Shown in pieces: positions 33,036-44,950 of a DNA stretch of 64,000 nucleotides. The position numbers were made by a program, and so were the translations under genes. The notes beneath the pieces were generated by a model. That model did no database searches. It worked only from the letters and a program-made list of their open reading frames with translations, and was not told the origin of the DNA. Location: NCBI GenBank assembly GCA_003313425.1, contig NHZP01000022.1, positions 744,001 to 808,000 of the forward strand, in the 5' to 3' direction. The stretch comes from Pseudopyrenochaeta lycopersici (taxonomy: Eukaryota > Ascomycota > Dothideomycetes > Pleosporales > Pseudopyrenochaetaceae). The stretch's first letter is position 1; every line of letters begins with the position of its first letter.

Positions 33036-33702
33036 ATCTGCGGGAGGTGTTCGTCTCCTGGCCCGCAGAGATGCTGACGGCGATGTGGGTAGCTAGTGGA
33101 GGTGAGAGCGCCGGTATGGGGCACGCTCAGGCGCGGGTGTACAGTAGTCGTGTCGTTGGGCCGGCGAAACTCGTCGTCGTTGGTCGTTGGTGGCAAGCAT
33201 GGATGGCGCTTCGGAACCGATCCGCGGCGTGAATATGACAAACCCCAAAAACCAGTCGCATGAACAGCAACACCACTTGTCACTTCGACTCTACCGCGCG
33301 CGATTCTCTTGTTCTTTTAGGTTCTGTGTTTTCGCTCTTCAGTTCGACGAAAAAGTATTCACTGCTGCACGTCACACAAGAGCAAATGCAACGATTACTG
33401 GTGGAAGCGACCTTGGTCCAGTATGATGAGTACCACCGCCCTTGCAGGGCAATCTAAAATATCCTACAGTGACGCTGTGAATACCTTTTCTGCGCCCCAA
33501 TTACACGCCCTGATAAACACATATTGGTCGCGTCTCGCTTTTACCCTTTGAGTGCACGCCCCAGTCCAGGGCCATCGCTACTGTGCACGCAGTCGCACTC
33601 TGCCGAGCTCGGAGCTGCCCTCTGCGTAGGCCCCTCGATATTGGACATCTTGTCTCTTTTGATCCCACTGCCTACTAGTTCAAAACATCAATCTCCCTCT
33701 CT
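33036..33702. other. Intergenic, Slx5-like promoter and PRP19 3' end
   Basis: About 670 bp between the Slx5-like start and the PRP19 stop. Frames here on the plus strand (to 227 codons) overlap the Slx5-like first exon and look like GC-rich shadows. Nothing else was found. Confidence 0.45.
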
Positions 33703-35179
33703 CTATGGAGCGCTTAAGATGCTCAAGCCACCCTCTGGGGTCAAGGCAACGAGACTCCCCGCATCAGGGCCCCAAACAATGTCCTTTGCCGGCACTGCCT
33801 TCCGTAAAAGCTCGGTCCAGCTTTTAGACGCCTTGGTAAACTGCTGCACAGACACGCTTCCTGAGCAAGCAATTGCAAGGTACTGGCCCGTGTAATCCCA
33901 CTTTGTATTTTGCACTGGATTACCCGCTTCAAGCACCTTGAGCACATGCTGCTTCCGAATATCCCATACCGACACATTGCTTGAGCCCTTGTTCACAACT
34001 GCGAACCACGTTCCATTCTCGGAGAAGGAGATCACAAGGACGGGTGCGCCTGTCTCGAGCTCGGCCATGGCGCTGCCAGTCTTGATGTCAAAGATGCGAA
34101 TCTTTCCGTCTGAGCTGCCGACAAAGAAGAGTAGACCATCGACATGGAAGGCGCAGCAGGTGATTTCCGCCTCGACATATATTTGCGAGACAGTCTTGAA
34201 CGTCGCGAGGTCGTAGAGAGCAAAACGCTTGTCGGTTCCAGCCGAGGCGAGGAGTCGTTCACTGGGATGTAGGGAGAGCGATATGACTGCTCCGGCATGC
34301 TGTCCGATTTGCGCAATCTCTTTGCCGCCCTCGAATATCTTGATTGTGCCTGCCGAAGTTGCGACGATGGCGCGCTCTCCCCACCAGGCGGTGGCTGTGA
34401 CTGCGCTGCCGGCCTTGAGCGCTAACACAACCTTTTTCTGAGATATCGAATAGACGCCCGCGACGCCGTCTGCTCCGCCAAAAAGTGCCAGGTCACCAGA
34501 TGCATCAAGCGAAACGTTGCTGCTTCCGGGGTAGAGTGGTTCGCTTGAGGTTGCAAGATCGTAACTTGAAATGTCGTCGGCAGTGGCCCAGCTATCGGGG
34601 GTTTGTCGTTTCCGGCGCGTCGCAAATAGTCTGTAAGAAGGTTAGACAATTAATCTCCAAGTGATATGCAAGTACTACATACTGTTGCTGTGTCTCGTCC
34701 ACCTTGGCTACCAGCTCTTCGGGCAGAGCCTGGCCATCAACCTGCATCGCATCACCATTGCTCGCGCTGCCTCCGCTGATTGTGACATTTGACAGCGCCT
34801 CTCGGGCCTCGTCCCGCTCGCGTGACAGTCGCGCAATTACGCGAGTAGCAGCGTCGTTCTGGTACAGTGCCGTGCTGAGTTCCTGTCTCGTTTGCGCCAG
34901 CTGTTGTTTGAGTGTGTGGGTTTCCAATACGATGGCATCCCATTCATTCTGGAAGGCGCTGAGCAGAGCAGGTATAGAGGTGAGGTTTGGTGGCCGAGGA
35001 GTGACGACTTGTGGTGACTTGAGCTCAATGAGGTCCTCGACTGCGAGGTCCTCGCCCGTTACGGGATCTGTATGGTGTTCGGAAATGTGTGCCTCGATCA
35101 GGCGCTTTTCGAAGACATTTCCGCTTTTGCGCGATGCAACAGCTTCCCGTGGAGCTTCTCCAGAAATTGCGCAGAGCAT
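33703..35179 (-). CDS. PRP19: Pre-mRNA-processing factor 19, U-box ubiquitin ligase
   Basis: Two exons, 35179-34683 and 34630-33703, joined through a CA/A Gln codon, give 474 residues, the usual length. The start MLCAISGEAP is the Prp19 U-box, continuing VFEKRLIEAHI and DPVTGEDLAVEDLIEL. A coiled-coil follows (ELSTALYQNDAATRVIARL), which forms the tetramer in the Prp19/NTC complex, then WD40 repeats to the end (SAGTIKIFEGG, SSDGKIRIFDIKTG, SNVSVWDIRK). The protein is needed for spliceosome activation and has DNA-repair roles in other fungi. All parts are intact. Confidence 0.97.
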
Positions 35180-36151
35180 CGTTGTTGTGGCGGGGAGGTT
35201 GTTGTGGATGTGATGCGGTCGAGCGCTGCAAGTGTCGCGTTCGTGAATTTCTCGAGAAGGAGACTAGTCGCGAGCAAGAGAGGAAAGGCGCAGGTTGCAG
35301 CACCGTCACGTGCTGGAATTGTCACCCAACCCCCAGGCTTTGAGCTTTGCAACAATTTGCTTAATGTGACTGCGATACCGTAGACTTGCAATGTCTGCTC
35401 ACTCATAACACGTGATATGCAAACGTACTAGTGCTTTGGTTAGGAACAGTGATTGCTCATTCCAATTGCACATGCAGGAGAACAGCCAACGCCTCCAAGA
35501 CCCTGCGAAGCGGACTACTAGTAGAACAATGTGCTCCCCCAAACACGGGCCGTGCAGTCTCCGCCAGCAAGTTTGTGGTTTATTTGAACCGTTCACGAAG
35601 TCTTGGGCGCGTTAACGTTGTCTTCCAGGAGCGAGCACGGTGGCACCGGGCCGACGAAGCACCAATCGAACAATCTTTCGGACCGACAGTCTGCCAACCA
35701 CGGAAGCAGTAGGACGCCTGTTACGCACTCCACTCCCTTCCTAACGTCAATGAACCTGTACTTCTCCACACTTCCCCCAAGGCCCCAAGATGCCGTTTCT
35801 CTTGTTTCAAGCTTGATCTCCAAGCGGGTACAGCTCCGGCTAAATAAGCATTTTGAGGGCACATCCACCCCGCCATGTTACTTCATTCGACTGTACGCCG
35901 ATCCGCCTCTCTGCCAAGATATGTACATCATCTCCTGCACTTGCCTCAATGATGACGGAAATTGCGGGGGATTGAGCCTTGGGTGCAGGCGCGGTTCTGT
36001 GAATGGCATAGTCGAGTGGACCGGACGAACCATATACTGGGTCTACGGGATACAGCGGGTACCTAGACTTCGTGTATATAAAGGCCTTGCTGTCCCTCAA
36101 ATATTTTCATGACACGGACTGGTAGAGTGACTGCCCTCATCATCAGGCATT
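35180..36151. other. Intergenic, PRP19 and GH31 promoters
   Basis: About 970 bp between divergent starts of PRP19 and the alpha-glucosidase. Short frames on both strands show no motif. The sequence before the GH31 ATG has TATATAAAG at about 36077, a plausible TATA box roughly 70 bp upstream of the start. Confidence 0.45.
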
Positions 36152-39100
36152 ATGTTTACTAAAGGGCTTCTCGTCCTTGCGTCGGCACTTCCTGCATTGG
36201 CAGACTCTTTAGCCAAACGTCAAAGCTCGGCTGTCGAAAACTGCCCTGGGTATACTGCCAGCAATGTTCAGAACGATGGTTCTAGGGTCACCGCCAATCT
36301 TGCACTTGCTGGTACAGCTTGCAATGTTTATGGCGACGATTTGACCGACCTCAGATTGGAAGTCGAGTATCAAACTGGTATGTCAATCACTGGAAGCTGG
36401 CAAGCTTTGCAACACCATCATTGTAACTAACCACAACAATAGAGAGTCGACTACACGTCAAGATTTACGACGCTGCGGAGCAAGTATTCCAGATTCAAGA
36501 ATCTATCTGGCCTAGACCATCGGATGACGATAATACGAATCCTGAAAGTTCAGCTCTTGCATTCTCTTGGACTGAGAGCCCGTTTTCGTTCGCCATTACG
36601 CGCAGGGAGACTAACGAAACGCTCTTCGATACGTCTGCGGCAAGCCTTGTCTTTGAAACACAATATCTCCGCTTGAGGACCAAATTGCCTGATACCCCTA
36701 ACCTCTACGGGGTCGGCGAGCACACAGATCCTTTCCAACTCAACACTACCAATTACACTAGAACAGTAAGGGAACTCTCTTATACTTACGGCTCCCACTG
36801 TTAACCAGAAGCAGCTTTGGAATCGAGATGCCTATGGCACTCCTTCGGGATCAAACCTTTACGGCTCTCACCCAGTTTACTTCGATCACCGAGGCGAGAA
36901 TGGTACCCACGGAGTCTTTTTAGCCAGCTCCGCGGGCATGGATATTAAGGTTGATGACTCGGACGGCACTTTCCTCGAGTACAATGCCCTTGGCGGCATT
37001 GTTGACTTATACTTTCTTGCCGGTCCTAGCCCTAAGGAGGTTGCTGTACAGTATTCTGCTCTATCTGGACTTCCGACGATGATGCCTTACTGGGGCTTTG
37101 GATCTCATCAGTGCAAGTATGGATATCGTGACGTTTGGCAGGTGGCCGAAGTTGTGGCCAACTACTCCGCAGCAGACATACCACTTGAGGTAAGCCCTCG
37201 GAAGATGATCGGGAGTCATAAAACTAACTACGGCAGACAATGTGGACCGACATTGATTACATGGAATTGCGCCGACTCTTTACCTTGGATCCAGAGCGCT
37301 ATCCGATCGATCTTGTACGTCAGCTCGTAGATTATCTCCACCGCCACCAGCAGCACTACATTGTCATGGTCAATTCTGCTGTGTGGCGTGGTGATAATGA
37401 TGTCTACAACGATGGTGCCGAACTGGAAGTATGGCAAAAGAGAGCCAATGGTTCCTTCTACGAGGGCGCTGTGTGGCCCGGGCCGACAGTGTTCCCTGAT
37501 TGGTTCCACCCAAATACTCAAGAGTACTGGGATGGAAAATTCTTAGATTTCTTTAATCCGGAGACTGGAGTGGACATTGATGGACTATGGAATGATATGA
37601 ACGAACCCGCCAACTTTTGCCCATATCCCTGCGCGGATCCTGACGGTAATACTACAAATTACCTTGTTCATTTTTGATTGACTGACGTTGAACTTAGCCT
37701 ACTCGGTGACTTCCAAGAACCCACCTCTGCCCCCACCAGTTCGCGAGAATGCAGACGGTCGCCAAATTCCAGGCTTTCCTGCAGGCTTCCAGCCACAATC
37801 TAACTCGAGTGTTTCCAAACGATCATCACAGGCCACTGTTCGACCTGTCAAGCGCTTCGGGACGAAGCGACAAGCGTCCAACAACTCTGAGGACCAGGCT
37901 GAGTACCTTGGTCTACCTGGGCGAGACCTGATCAACCCCGAATACAAGATCAACAACAGGATGGGTTCAATCAGCAATTTGAGCATGGATACTGACATTC
38001 AAAACTACGATGGTACATACCACTACGATACCCACAACTTCTGGGGTTCCATGATGTCGATTGCATCTAGGAAATCCATGCTTGCTCGTCGCCCAGAGAG
38101 TCGACCATTGATCATCACACGATCTACGGTATGTCTTGTCTAAACTTGAAGCTTTTAATACTAATATTCGCCTAGTTTGTGGGGCTTGGACGCTATGTAG
38201 GAAAATGGCTTGGCGACAATGTGAGCACGTGGGAGCAATATCGCTTCAGTATTGCTGGCGTTCTCAACTTTGCGTCCATCTTCCAAATTCCCATGGTGGG
38301 CCCAGACATCTGTGGCTTTGCAGGCAATACAACAGAAACGCTCTGCGCACGCTGGACTACTCTTGGTGCTTTCTATCCCTTCATGAGGAATCATGCTGGC
38401 GATACATCAATTTCCCAGGAATATTACCGTTGGAATCTTACCTCTGCAGCCGCACGAAAAGTTATTCCAGTTCGCTACAGGCTTCTGGACTATTTCTATA
38501 CCGCCTTCCATCGACAAACTACCACCGGCCTTCCAGCACTTAATCCCCTATTTTATCATTATCCTAAGGATTCTAACACTTTCGGCATCGAGCACCAATT
38601 CTTGTTTGGTGATGACATCCTTGTTTCACCAGTGCTTGAAGAGAACAGTACAAGTGTCAGCATTTATCTCCCCAATGAGGTATTCTACGATTACTGGACC
38701 CTCGAACGTATTCAAGGCAATGGTTCGTACATTGATCTTACCGATATCGGCTTCGATACGATCCCGCTGCATATTCGTGGCGGCTCAATCCTGCCTCTGC
38801 GTGCTGAGTCAGCAAATACTACGACGGAGCTCAGGAAGCAAAACTTTGTGCTTTGGATCGCGCCAAATGCAACGAGTCAAGCTCACGGAACTCTGTATCT
38901 TGACGACGGTGACAGCTTGGAACAAAATTCAACATCAAATATTGTATTTACATACGATGATGGTGCATTCAGCATGACTGGCGACTTTGGGTACCAGACC
39001 GACGTAGTCATCCAGAATATCACTGTTCTAGGCAGCAACCAAACCGTTCAAGGTCCAGTGGCCTTGACGGAGGAGTATAAGCACGTCTTCAATGGAAATG

Positions 39101-39201
39101 GTAGTTCGGGCCCCGAGTTCGAGGGAGTGGCGACACGAAGGGGAACCGGGTTAAGCGTCGGAGTCGCAGCAATGACTTCTATTATGCTTCTCGCCTTTTA
39201 G
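36152..39201 (+). CDS. Secreted alpha-glucosidase, glycoside hydrolase family 31
   Basis: Six exons, 36152-36377, 36443-36765, 36815-37189, 37237-37645, 37698-38128 and 38176-39201, give 929 residues with all frames restored. It hydrolyses terminal alpha-1,4-glucose from maltose and starch products outside the cell. A signal peptide ([14 protein letters not shown]) precedes the GH31 fold: [33 protein letters not shown], the nucleophile Asp428 in [12 protein letters not shown], and acid/base Asp602 in KWLGDN, then [10 protein letters not shown] Pro/Arg/Lys-rich insertion lies at about residues 445-515. The extreme C-terminus is hydrophobic ([15 protein letters not shown]), as in GPI-anchor signals. 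The third exon has two possible acceptors 6 bp apart (before 36809 or 36815). Confidence 0.95.
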
Positions 39202-42200
39202 AGAGATCTGGGGCATGTTTGTTAAATACATTGAGCTTGCTATATAACGACTGGGGCCTGGAGTGTATACAGAATTGAATATTAATATCTTCTTCAAAAA
39301 CGTAGCAATCACGCTGCTGTTTGGTTTTTGATGTTTAATGAACAGCGTCATAGTGCGAATATTATCCCATGCGCTGAATTCTATCAATTCCATTCGAAAA
39401 TCTTGAATTCCGTTAACCCAACTTGTTCATCTTTGCTACCTTTTGTCAGGCGTAAGTCTTTGGAACATCTTACACTATGTCACGATTGACACTAATAAAA
39501 CTCGGTAGGTTTGTGATCTCTGCAATTGCAGTGTAACTTGATTACGCTCCGTACCGCTCTCCGGCTGAGGCTCCCATATTGTCACAATGTCTATTGCGTA
39601 CCCCGGTACAATTTATGTGCTTTATAGCGACACTGGTCAGATTCTTCGGGACAGTGCATTTTCATACATAAGGGTCGTTGGCATCGTCAATATCCTACAA
39701 AAGTCAGTGAATGATATTCCGCATGGAGATATCACCATAGACAGTGTATTTAAAGATCTCTGTTTTAGTCAGTTCAAGCTCCTCCAGACGACAGCAGAGG
39801 ACATATTACCGCCTGAATCAGACTGGGGTAGCGGGAATTATGGTCAAAATACACCACTTCTGTTTATACGGTATGTCTTGTAGTGCAAGATCCTTGGGAC
39901 GATAGATGCTGTGGAGGCAAGGACCGCTGGATTTTGCATTTAGGTAGCATCACATTGCAAGAAGGGCCGTCACTGGACGCATTATTTTTGTCCCAGTATA
40001 TGATTGATGGTTAAACTTTTAGTGGAATGTGCTAGGATGGCGAATTGAAACACGCACAGATTTCAGGTCTTGGACGGAGACTGCAGGATTTTCAGGGGGA
40101 GAAAGAAAACGAAACCAATCATATAACGTTGCACCGAGCACCCGATTCAGGTTTTATAGATGCCCCACTCTATGCTAGCGCTCTAAATATATCTTCAAAC
40201 TTTAAAGAGGTTTCAAGGGTCAGAAGAGCAGCAGCGCAACCAAACTTTAGTTTGAACACGATGTACCTAGAATTAAAGAACAGCCATTCATGAAAGGCCT
40301 TTGCCTTGAAGACCACCTCATGTTGTATGGATTAATCTTATACAATCGAAAGGCCTTGAATCTATCTCGAGAAACTTGCCAACACCGCTAACTAGCAGCC
40401 TATTCTCTTGTTTTAGTTTGGACTGATTGATGTTTACCGGTATAGTACTAGGTTGATAATGAACACCTCTAGCTTGTATGGGGGCCCGCTATTTAGCGTC
40501 CACATGGTTCCACCCCTACCAAGATCTATTTACTCGCCCTGTAGTGTCAAACGCCGACGAGAGATAAGTACAAGACTCGGCGGAAATTCCGGAGATGCCA
40601 GCGGCGTATAACTGGCAGTATATCGTATATTTAATTTGCATACTAGTATGCTGGTGTTGTGGCATACTTTCGACTAAAGGTGGCACGCCATTTTTATGTT
40701 CGTGTCGTCCATTCGTCCGTCGTCGTCAGCTGTCCATTTCAGCGGCCATTAGTAACATGCTAAACATGCTCACACGGCACATGTGCCTCGACCAGTTTTG
40801 ACTCCACTTGGAGACTGGTACACAACATACTGAAATAGGCGAAAACGACCATATATTAGAGCGTCAAGTAGGGACTTAGAACCCGTCGTACACAATGCCC
40901 ACGAGGAGCACCACACCTTTTCGATAGGCATTTGGTATGAATACAGAACGGTTCAATACCATAATCATAAGTGGAGAACAGCAATGGAAAGTGGAATCCA
41001 CTGTGGGGTACTGGTGTCTGTGCCACTTGTGACTACCGAAAAGCCATCGATTTTGTCACAAAGTTGACGCCTTGCGTCCGACGTTTTCTAGGGGCTGGCA
41101 CTTCCATGGTTTCTTCAGTAGTCCTTTCAGACATGAAAATTTTGAAATAACCTAAATCGCTATGTTATATGCAATAAAGTTCTAACAATATGATTGGCCC
41201 CCGAGTGTTTGTTCCACCGGTGTCCAAGGGCGATAATACACTTTGAACAGTATGTGTAATGGTTAAGATCTGGACCCATTGCATGTGCTCTAGGCGAAAC
41301 ATTTATTACAAATCTAGAAGAATACTCGTCCTCACGTTAAAAATTACTCGTAAATGAATAATATCTCGAATTTAGACCATGCAGGGTCTAGGAAAGATCG
41401 CGTAGAGGACCTGGCAGTTGTCTTGTTTGTGGACCAGTTTCCGACATTTTACTTGGCATCAGAAGTTCCGCGCACTATGTGAATTTCATGGTTTACCCTT
41501 CCAGACTTCCAAAAGTCTTTAATGGATCAGGCCGAAATGGCATGTGAATGGCAGCAGACCTATGCGTCAAACACATGGTTGCAAAATAGATAATACTTTC
41601 AGAAGCCAATTCCGAAGGAAGATAATCGTCTCGTTTGGTGGAAGGGAGAAGCCACCCGATTCTTATCGTTGTCCCATAAAATGGAGAATTTTCTTGCACA
41701 TGCTCCGGATTTACGGCGTTTTGCACTCCATGTCACGAGTGCTCAATGTGATCAACAAGGCTCATTTTAATATTTGGCGCTAGCTGTAAGAAGTTTCGGT
41801 AATCTAGACCCAAAAGTCAATGAGATCTGCTACGAGATTAAGTAATTGAGGCAAAGTGGAGATGTACATCTCTGGAGAGCATGACAATGCCATGGTGGGT
41901 CAGATTTTGTATGCGAGTGCGAAGGCCCGATTCCGAGTACGAATACTCGTATTCGTTTCGAGCTCAACCTCCTGCCTGAACGCGCGCCTAATAACCTATG
42001 AAATCAGTCTCACGTCATTGGTGAAACGTCAGCAGCAATTGGAAGTCTTCGTATTGGCTGTAAATTGCTACGAAACGACAGTTATCCTGGCGAATCCCCA
42101 GATCGACATATTAACCTCCGAGAAGGTGTGGCTGCAGACGCCGCCCGGCATGCACTACCTAGCCCACTGGAAGGATGCAGCCACCCGGTAGGTACTGCTT

Positions 42201-42409
42201 GCGAGACTAAAGCTTTGAACCTAAGATAGCATGATTCCGCAATTATCGTACGGGCTTTTGGCGAATAGGTGCCATGATGAGCTACGCCTACAACAGACAA
42301 GAGACGAACATTTAAAGGCTGATTGGAATCCTAATACCATATCCACCAACAATCAAGTCCCGACCTTTGATCTTTATTCACTTCCAGAGGTAAATTGTGA
42401 TCGATCATC
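39202..42409. other. Gene-poor stretch
   Basis: About 3.2 kb with no recognised gene. A short plus-strand frame with ATG at 39587 is listed separately. Other frames (41856-42191, 41493-41726) lack motifs. Sequence is moderately AT-rich; no terminal repeats were found. The final 100 bp should hold the peroxygenase promoter. Confidence 0.45.
39587..39883 (+). CDS. Possible small hypothetical protein
   Basis: Open frame of 98 codons from an ATG, without a motif I recognise. The end (LLFIR then a GTATGT donor-like sequence at the last codons) might mark an exon boundary rather than a stop, but no downstream exon could be placed. It could equally be chance in a gene-poor stretch. Confidence 0.2.
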   Translation: MSIAYPGTIYVLYSDTGQILRDSAFSYIRVVGIVNILQKSVNDIPHGDITIDSVFKDLCFSQFKLLQTTAEDILPPESDWGSGNYGQNTPLLFIRYVL

Positions 42410-43364
42410 ATGAAGCTCAGCATCCTCATCGCGGCAACGGCTGCAGCTCTTGTGTCCGCAAAACCCCCCAAAGGCCAATATGGCGCTTCAAATCCCCATA
42501 GGTGGATTCCTGGCGGACCAAATGATTGTAAGTCTGTTCAACTTATTGAACGATAATCTTTCCTAACACATCAAAGTCCGTGGTCCATGTCCGATGATGA
42601 ATACTCTCGCAAGTAAGTACTCCGCATTCTTCTATCACTCCAACGTGCTAAGTCCTCCAGACCATGGTTTCTTGCCGCGAGACGGCCGCAACATCACCAA
42701 AGCCAATGCTATTGCGGCTCTGGGTAATGGTATCAGCTTCAACGAAACCCTCGCAGGGATTATGTGGGACCAAGCAATCATTGCGAACCCCGAACCCAAC
42801 GCTACTTTCTTCACACTAGATCATCTCAACGTGCACAATCTTCTCGAGCATGATGCTAGTTTGAGTCGGACAGACGCGTTCTTTGGGAACAACCATGTCT
42901 TCAACCAAACAGTGTTCGATACAAGCAAGCAGTGGTGGACGGATAAGACAATCACGGCAAAGCAGCTAGCTCACAGCAAAATCTTCCGACAGGTCGTATC
43001 TCGTGCATCCAATCCTGACTACACCTTCACAGCTTCTGTGGAGGAATTCAGTCTCGGTGAGGTTGCAGCGCCGATCATCGTCTTTGGCGATATGGCGACG
43101 GGTACCGTAGACCGAGCGTTGGTGGAATTCTTCTTCGGTAAGCAAAGCGGAAGAGATTATATATTAGCGCTTGAGACTAATGTCCTAATAGAGAACGAAA
43201 AACTGCCAAATGAGCTGGGGTGGACGAAGAAAGCGGTTCAAGTTACGCTCAAGGACATTCTGGCTACAACCGCCATCGTTAGGAATGCAACAAACCTTCT
43301 GACAGGATCGGCGCAGAGTACGCCTCACAAACGCCGTGATTTGCATACTGGTCTATATTTGTAG
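42410..43364 (+). CDS. Secreted heme-thiolate peroxygenase (chloroperoxidase family)
   Basis: Three exons, 42410-42527, 42577-42612 (36 bp) and 42661-43364, give 285 residues. The tiny middle exon encodes the heme ligand motif: spliced, it reads FRGPCPMMNTLANHGFLP with the proximal Cys at residue 44. The signal peptide is MKLSILIAATAAALVSA. The EHD motif with the Mg site is E114-H115-D116 (LLEHDASLSR), and the distal catalytic Glu is E185 in FSLGEVA. Short unspecific peroxygenases of this family use H2O2 to oxygenate diverse substrates; this one's substrate is unknown. There are several N-glycosylation sites. It converges with the ketopantoate-reductase-like gene. Confidence 0.93.
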
Positions 43365-43791
43365 GAAGCTTGCAGTGAAAGGGTGGGATATGGAGATGTA
43401 CAGTGATTCTAGTGTTTTGTCTATCTTGGAGAGTTATGTACATTCGCCTTTTGAGGCCTTTGGCTTAAGTTCAAAATCAATATCTCAACCCCACTTTTCA
43501 TTTTTGAAATGCGCTGTTGTCGTCAACCATGCTTCTAACGGCGAGTACGCCACTGTGAACTTCGAGACCAGTCTCCCTACCTTTTCTGTATAGCACCAAG
43601 CTCTCCACCCTGTAAAGCTACTATTGGTAAGTGCAGCAAACGAATCAAAATTGATATTTGGGAACAGTGTCTGCGTCTGAAAGTACCTAATGGGATATCT
43701 TATGTCATATTTTTGAGTGTAGCCGTTTAACTATTACATAGCATAACGTCTCATATCTGCAGTAAAAATCGGTAAGAGAACAATCCATTCC
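43365..43791. other. Intergenic, convergent 3' ends
   Basis: 427 bp between two convergent stops. It holds the 3' UTRs of the peroxygenase and the reductase-like gene. A plus-strand frame at 43336-43593 begins inside the peroxygenase gene and has no motif. Confidence 0.45.
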
Positions 43792-44950
43792 CTACAGGGT
43801 GCTTCTAGTGCTGAAGTTCTGTGAGAAACCGATATCACTGTTGAAAATGTGCTCCTGCGGAGCGTAAACCGGTGAGGCTGATTCCTGTATCCTTCTATTC
43901 ATCTCCAGTAGCGCATGATATACCATCCTAACCGTTGGTACTGGAACGCGGACTTGGTCTGCCTGTCTAATGATATTACCTGGGTGGGGCGGTCAGTTTT
44001 CGTTGACGGAGTGAAATTGTGCAATACTTACCACAGAGAGAGTCCACTTCCATCAGCCTTTTATTTCGTGCGTCTTGTAGCATTGAAGGTGCGAGGGATG
44101 GGTTGTTTCTTGCGAATTCAATCGTCTTAACAGGCAGGTCGTCCGGAAGTGAGATTCCTAACTTGATTGCTACATTGAACGTTTCATTTGCAAGTTGACG
44201 GACCGCCTGTAGATATGGTGATGCAAGCAATGGATGCGTCTCAAGGCCAGAAAGCGCGGTCATCGGATTCCAAGCCCCATTAAAGATTTGCTTGGTCCAA
44301 CGCTCAGCCCGCACATCGTCGATCTGTTTGAATTTATCATCCAGGGCTACGAATTCCTTTAGCCTACGCTTGTCCTTCACATAGCCGGCGTGTTCAGTCG
44401 TATCGTATGTCCCTATGTGGAAAGCATGCGGGCGAATATTGGAAACTTGTTGGACAATACCAGGAAGAGGTTGCAGGCAGCTGATATAACATACAGCGGA
44501 CAGAATGGTGTTATTTCGAAATACGTGCCGCAGAGGCGCCTCAACACCGACACCATTCTGCACTGACACAAGTGCTGTTTTTGTAGAAACAACATTTGCC
44601 AACTCATTGACAAAAGAGAGGCCGTCAGAGGTGGTCACTTTGTTAGCACAGACCACGTAATCGAAATCCATGTCGGAAACCTCGCGCGTTGATCGAAGGA
44701 CACGGTAAGGCATGAATATACTGTTGCCCCACATTTTAGTCCTCATCTGAATTCCCTGTTGCCTGACAGCTTCATAATTTGATCGACAGACAACTGAAAC
44801 CCTGGCATGTGAGTTCTGTGCAAGTCTCCAGCCTAGCGTGGAACCAACAGCTATGATGAGATGTTAGGTACTGTGTCTATTATTATGATAAGAAAGTCTC
44901 TCACCTCCAGTGCCAAAGACGAGGATATCGAGAGGCTTCTGAATATTCAT
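43792..44950 (-). CDS. Ketopantoate reductase-like (ApbA/PanE) oxidoreductase
   Basis: Three exons, 44950-44905, 44850-44032 and 43979-43792, with frames restored, give 350 residues. The Rossmann loop is rebuilt across the first intron: ILVFGTGAVGSTLGWRLA. The family's N-terminal half follows (VSVVCRSNYEAVRQQG, DYVVCANK, LVSVQNGVGVEAPLR), then the C-terminal catalytic domain with ERWTKQIFNGAWNPMTALSG, where Lys is the conserved proton donor, and APSMLQDARNKRLMEVDSL. The last exon supplies the conserved end (VRVPVPTVRMVYH). Primary pantoate metabolism is possible, but many fungal paralogues lie in metabolite clusters; next to an A-T-TE synthetase a tailoring role is conceivable. Confidence 0.9.

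Noticed and set aside
32549..33232. 227-codon plus-strand frame
   Set aside because: Antisense to the Slx5-like gene, starts at a weak codon and is low complexity.
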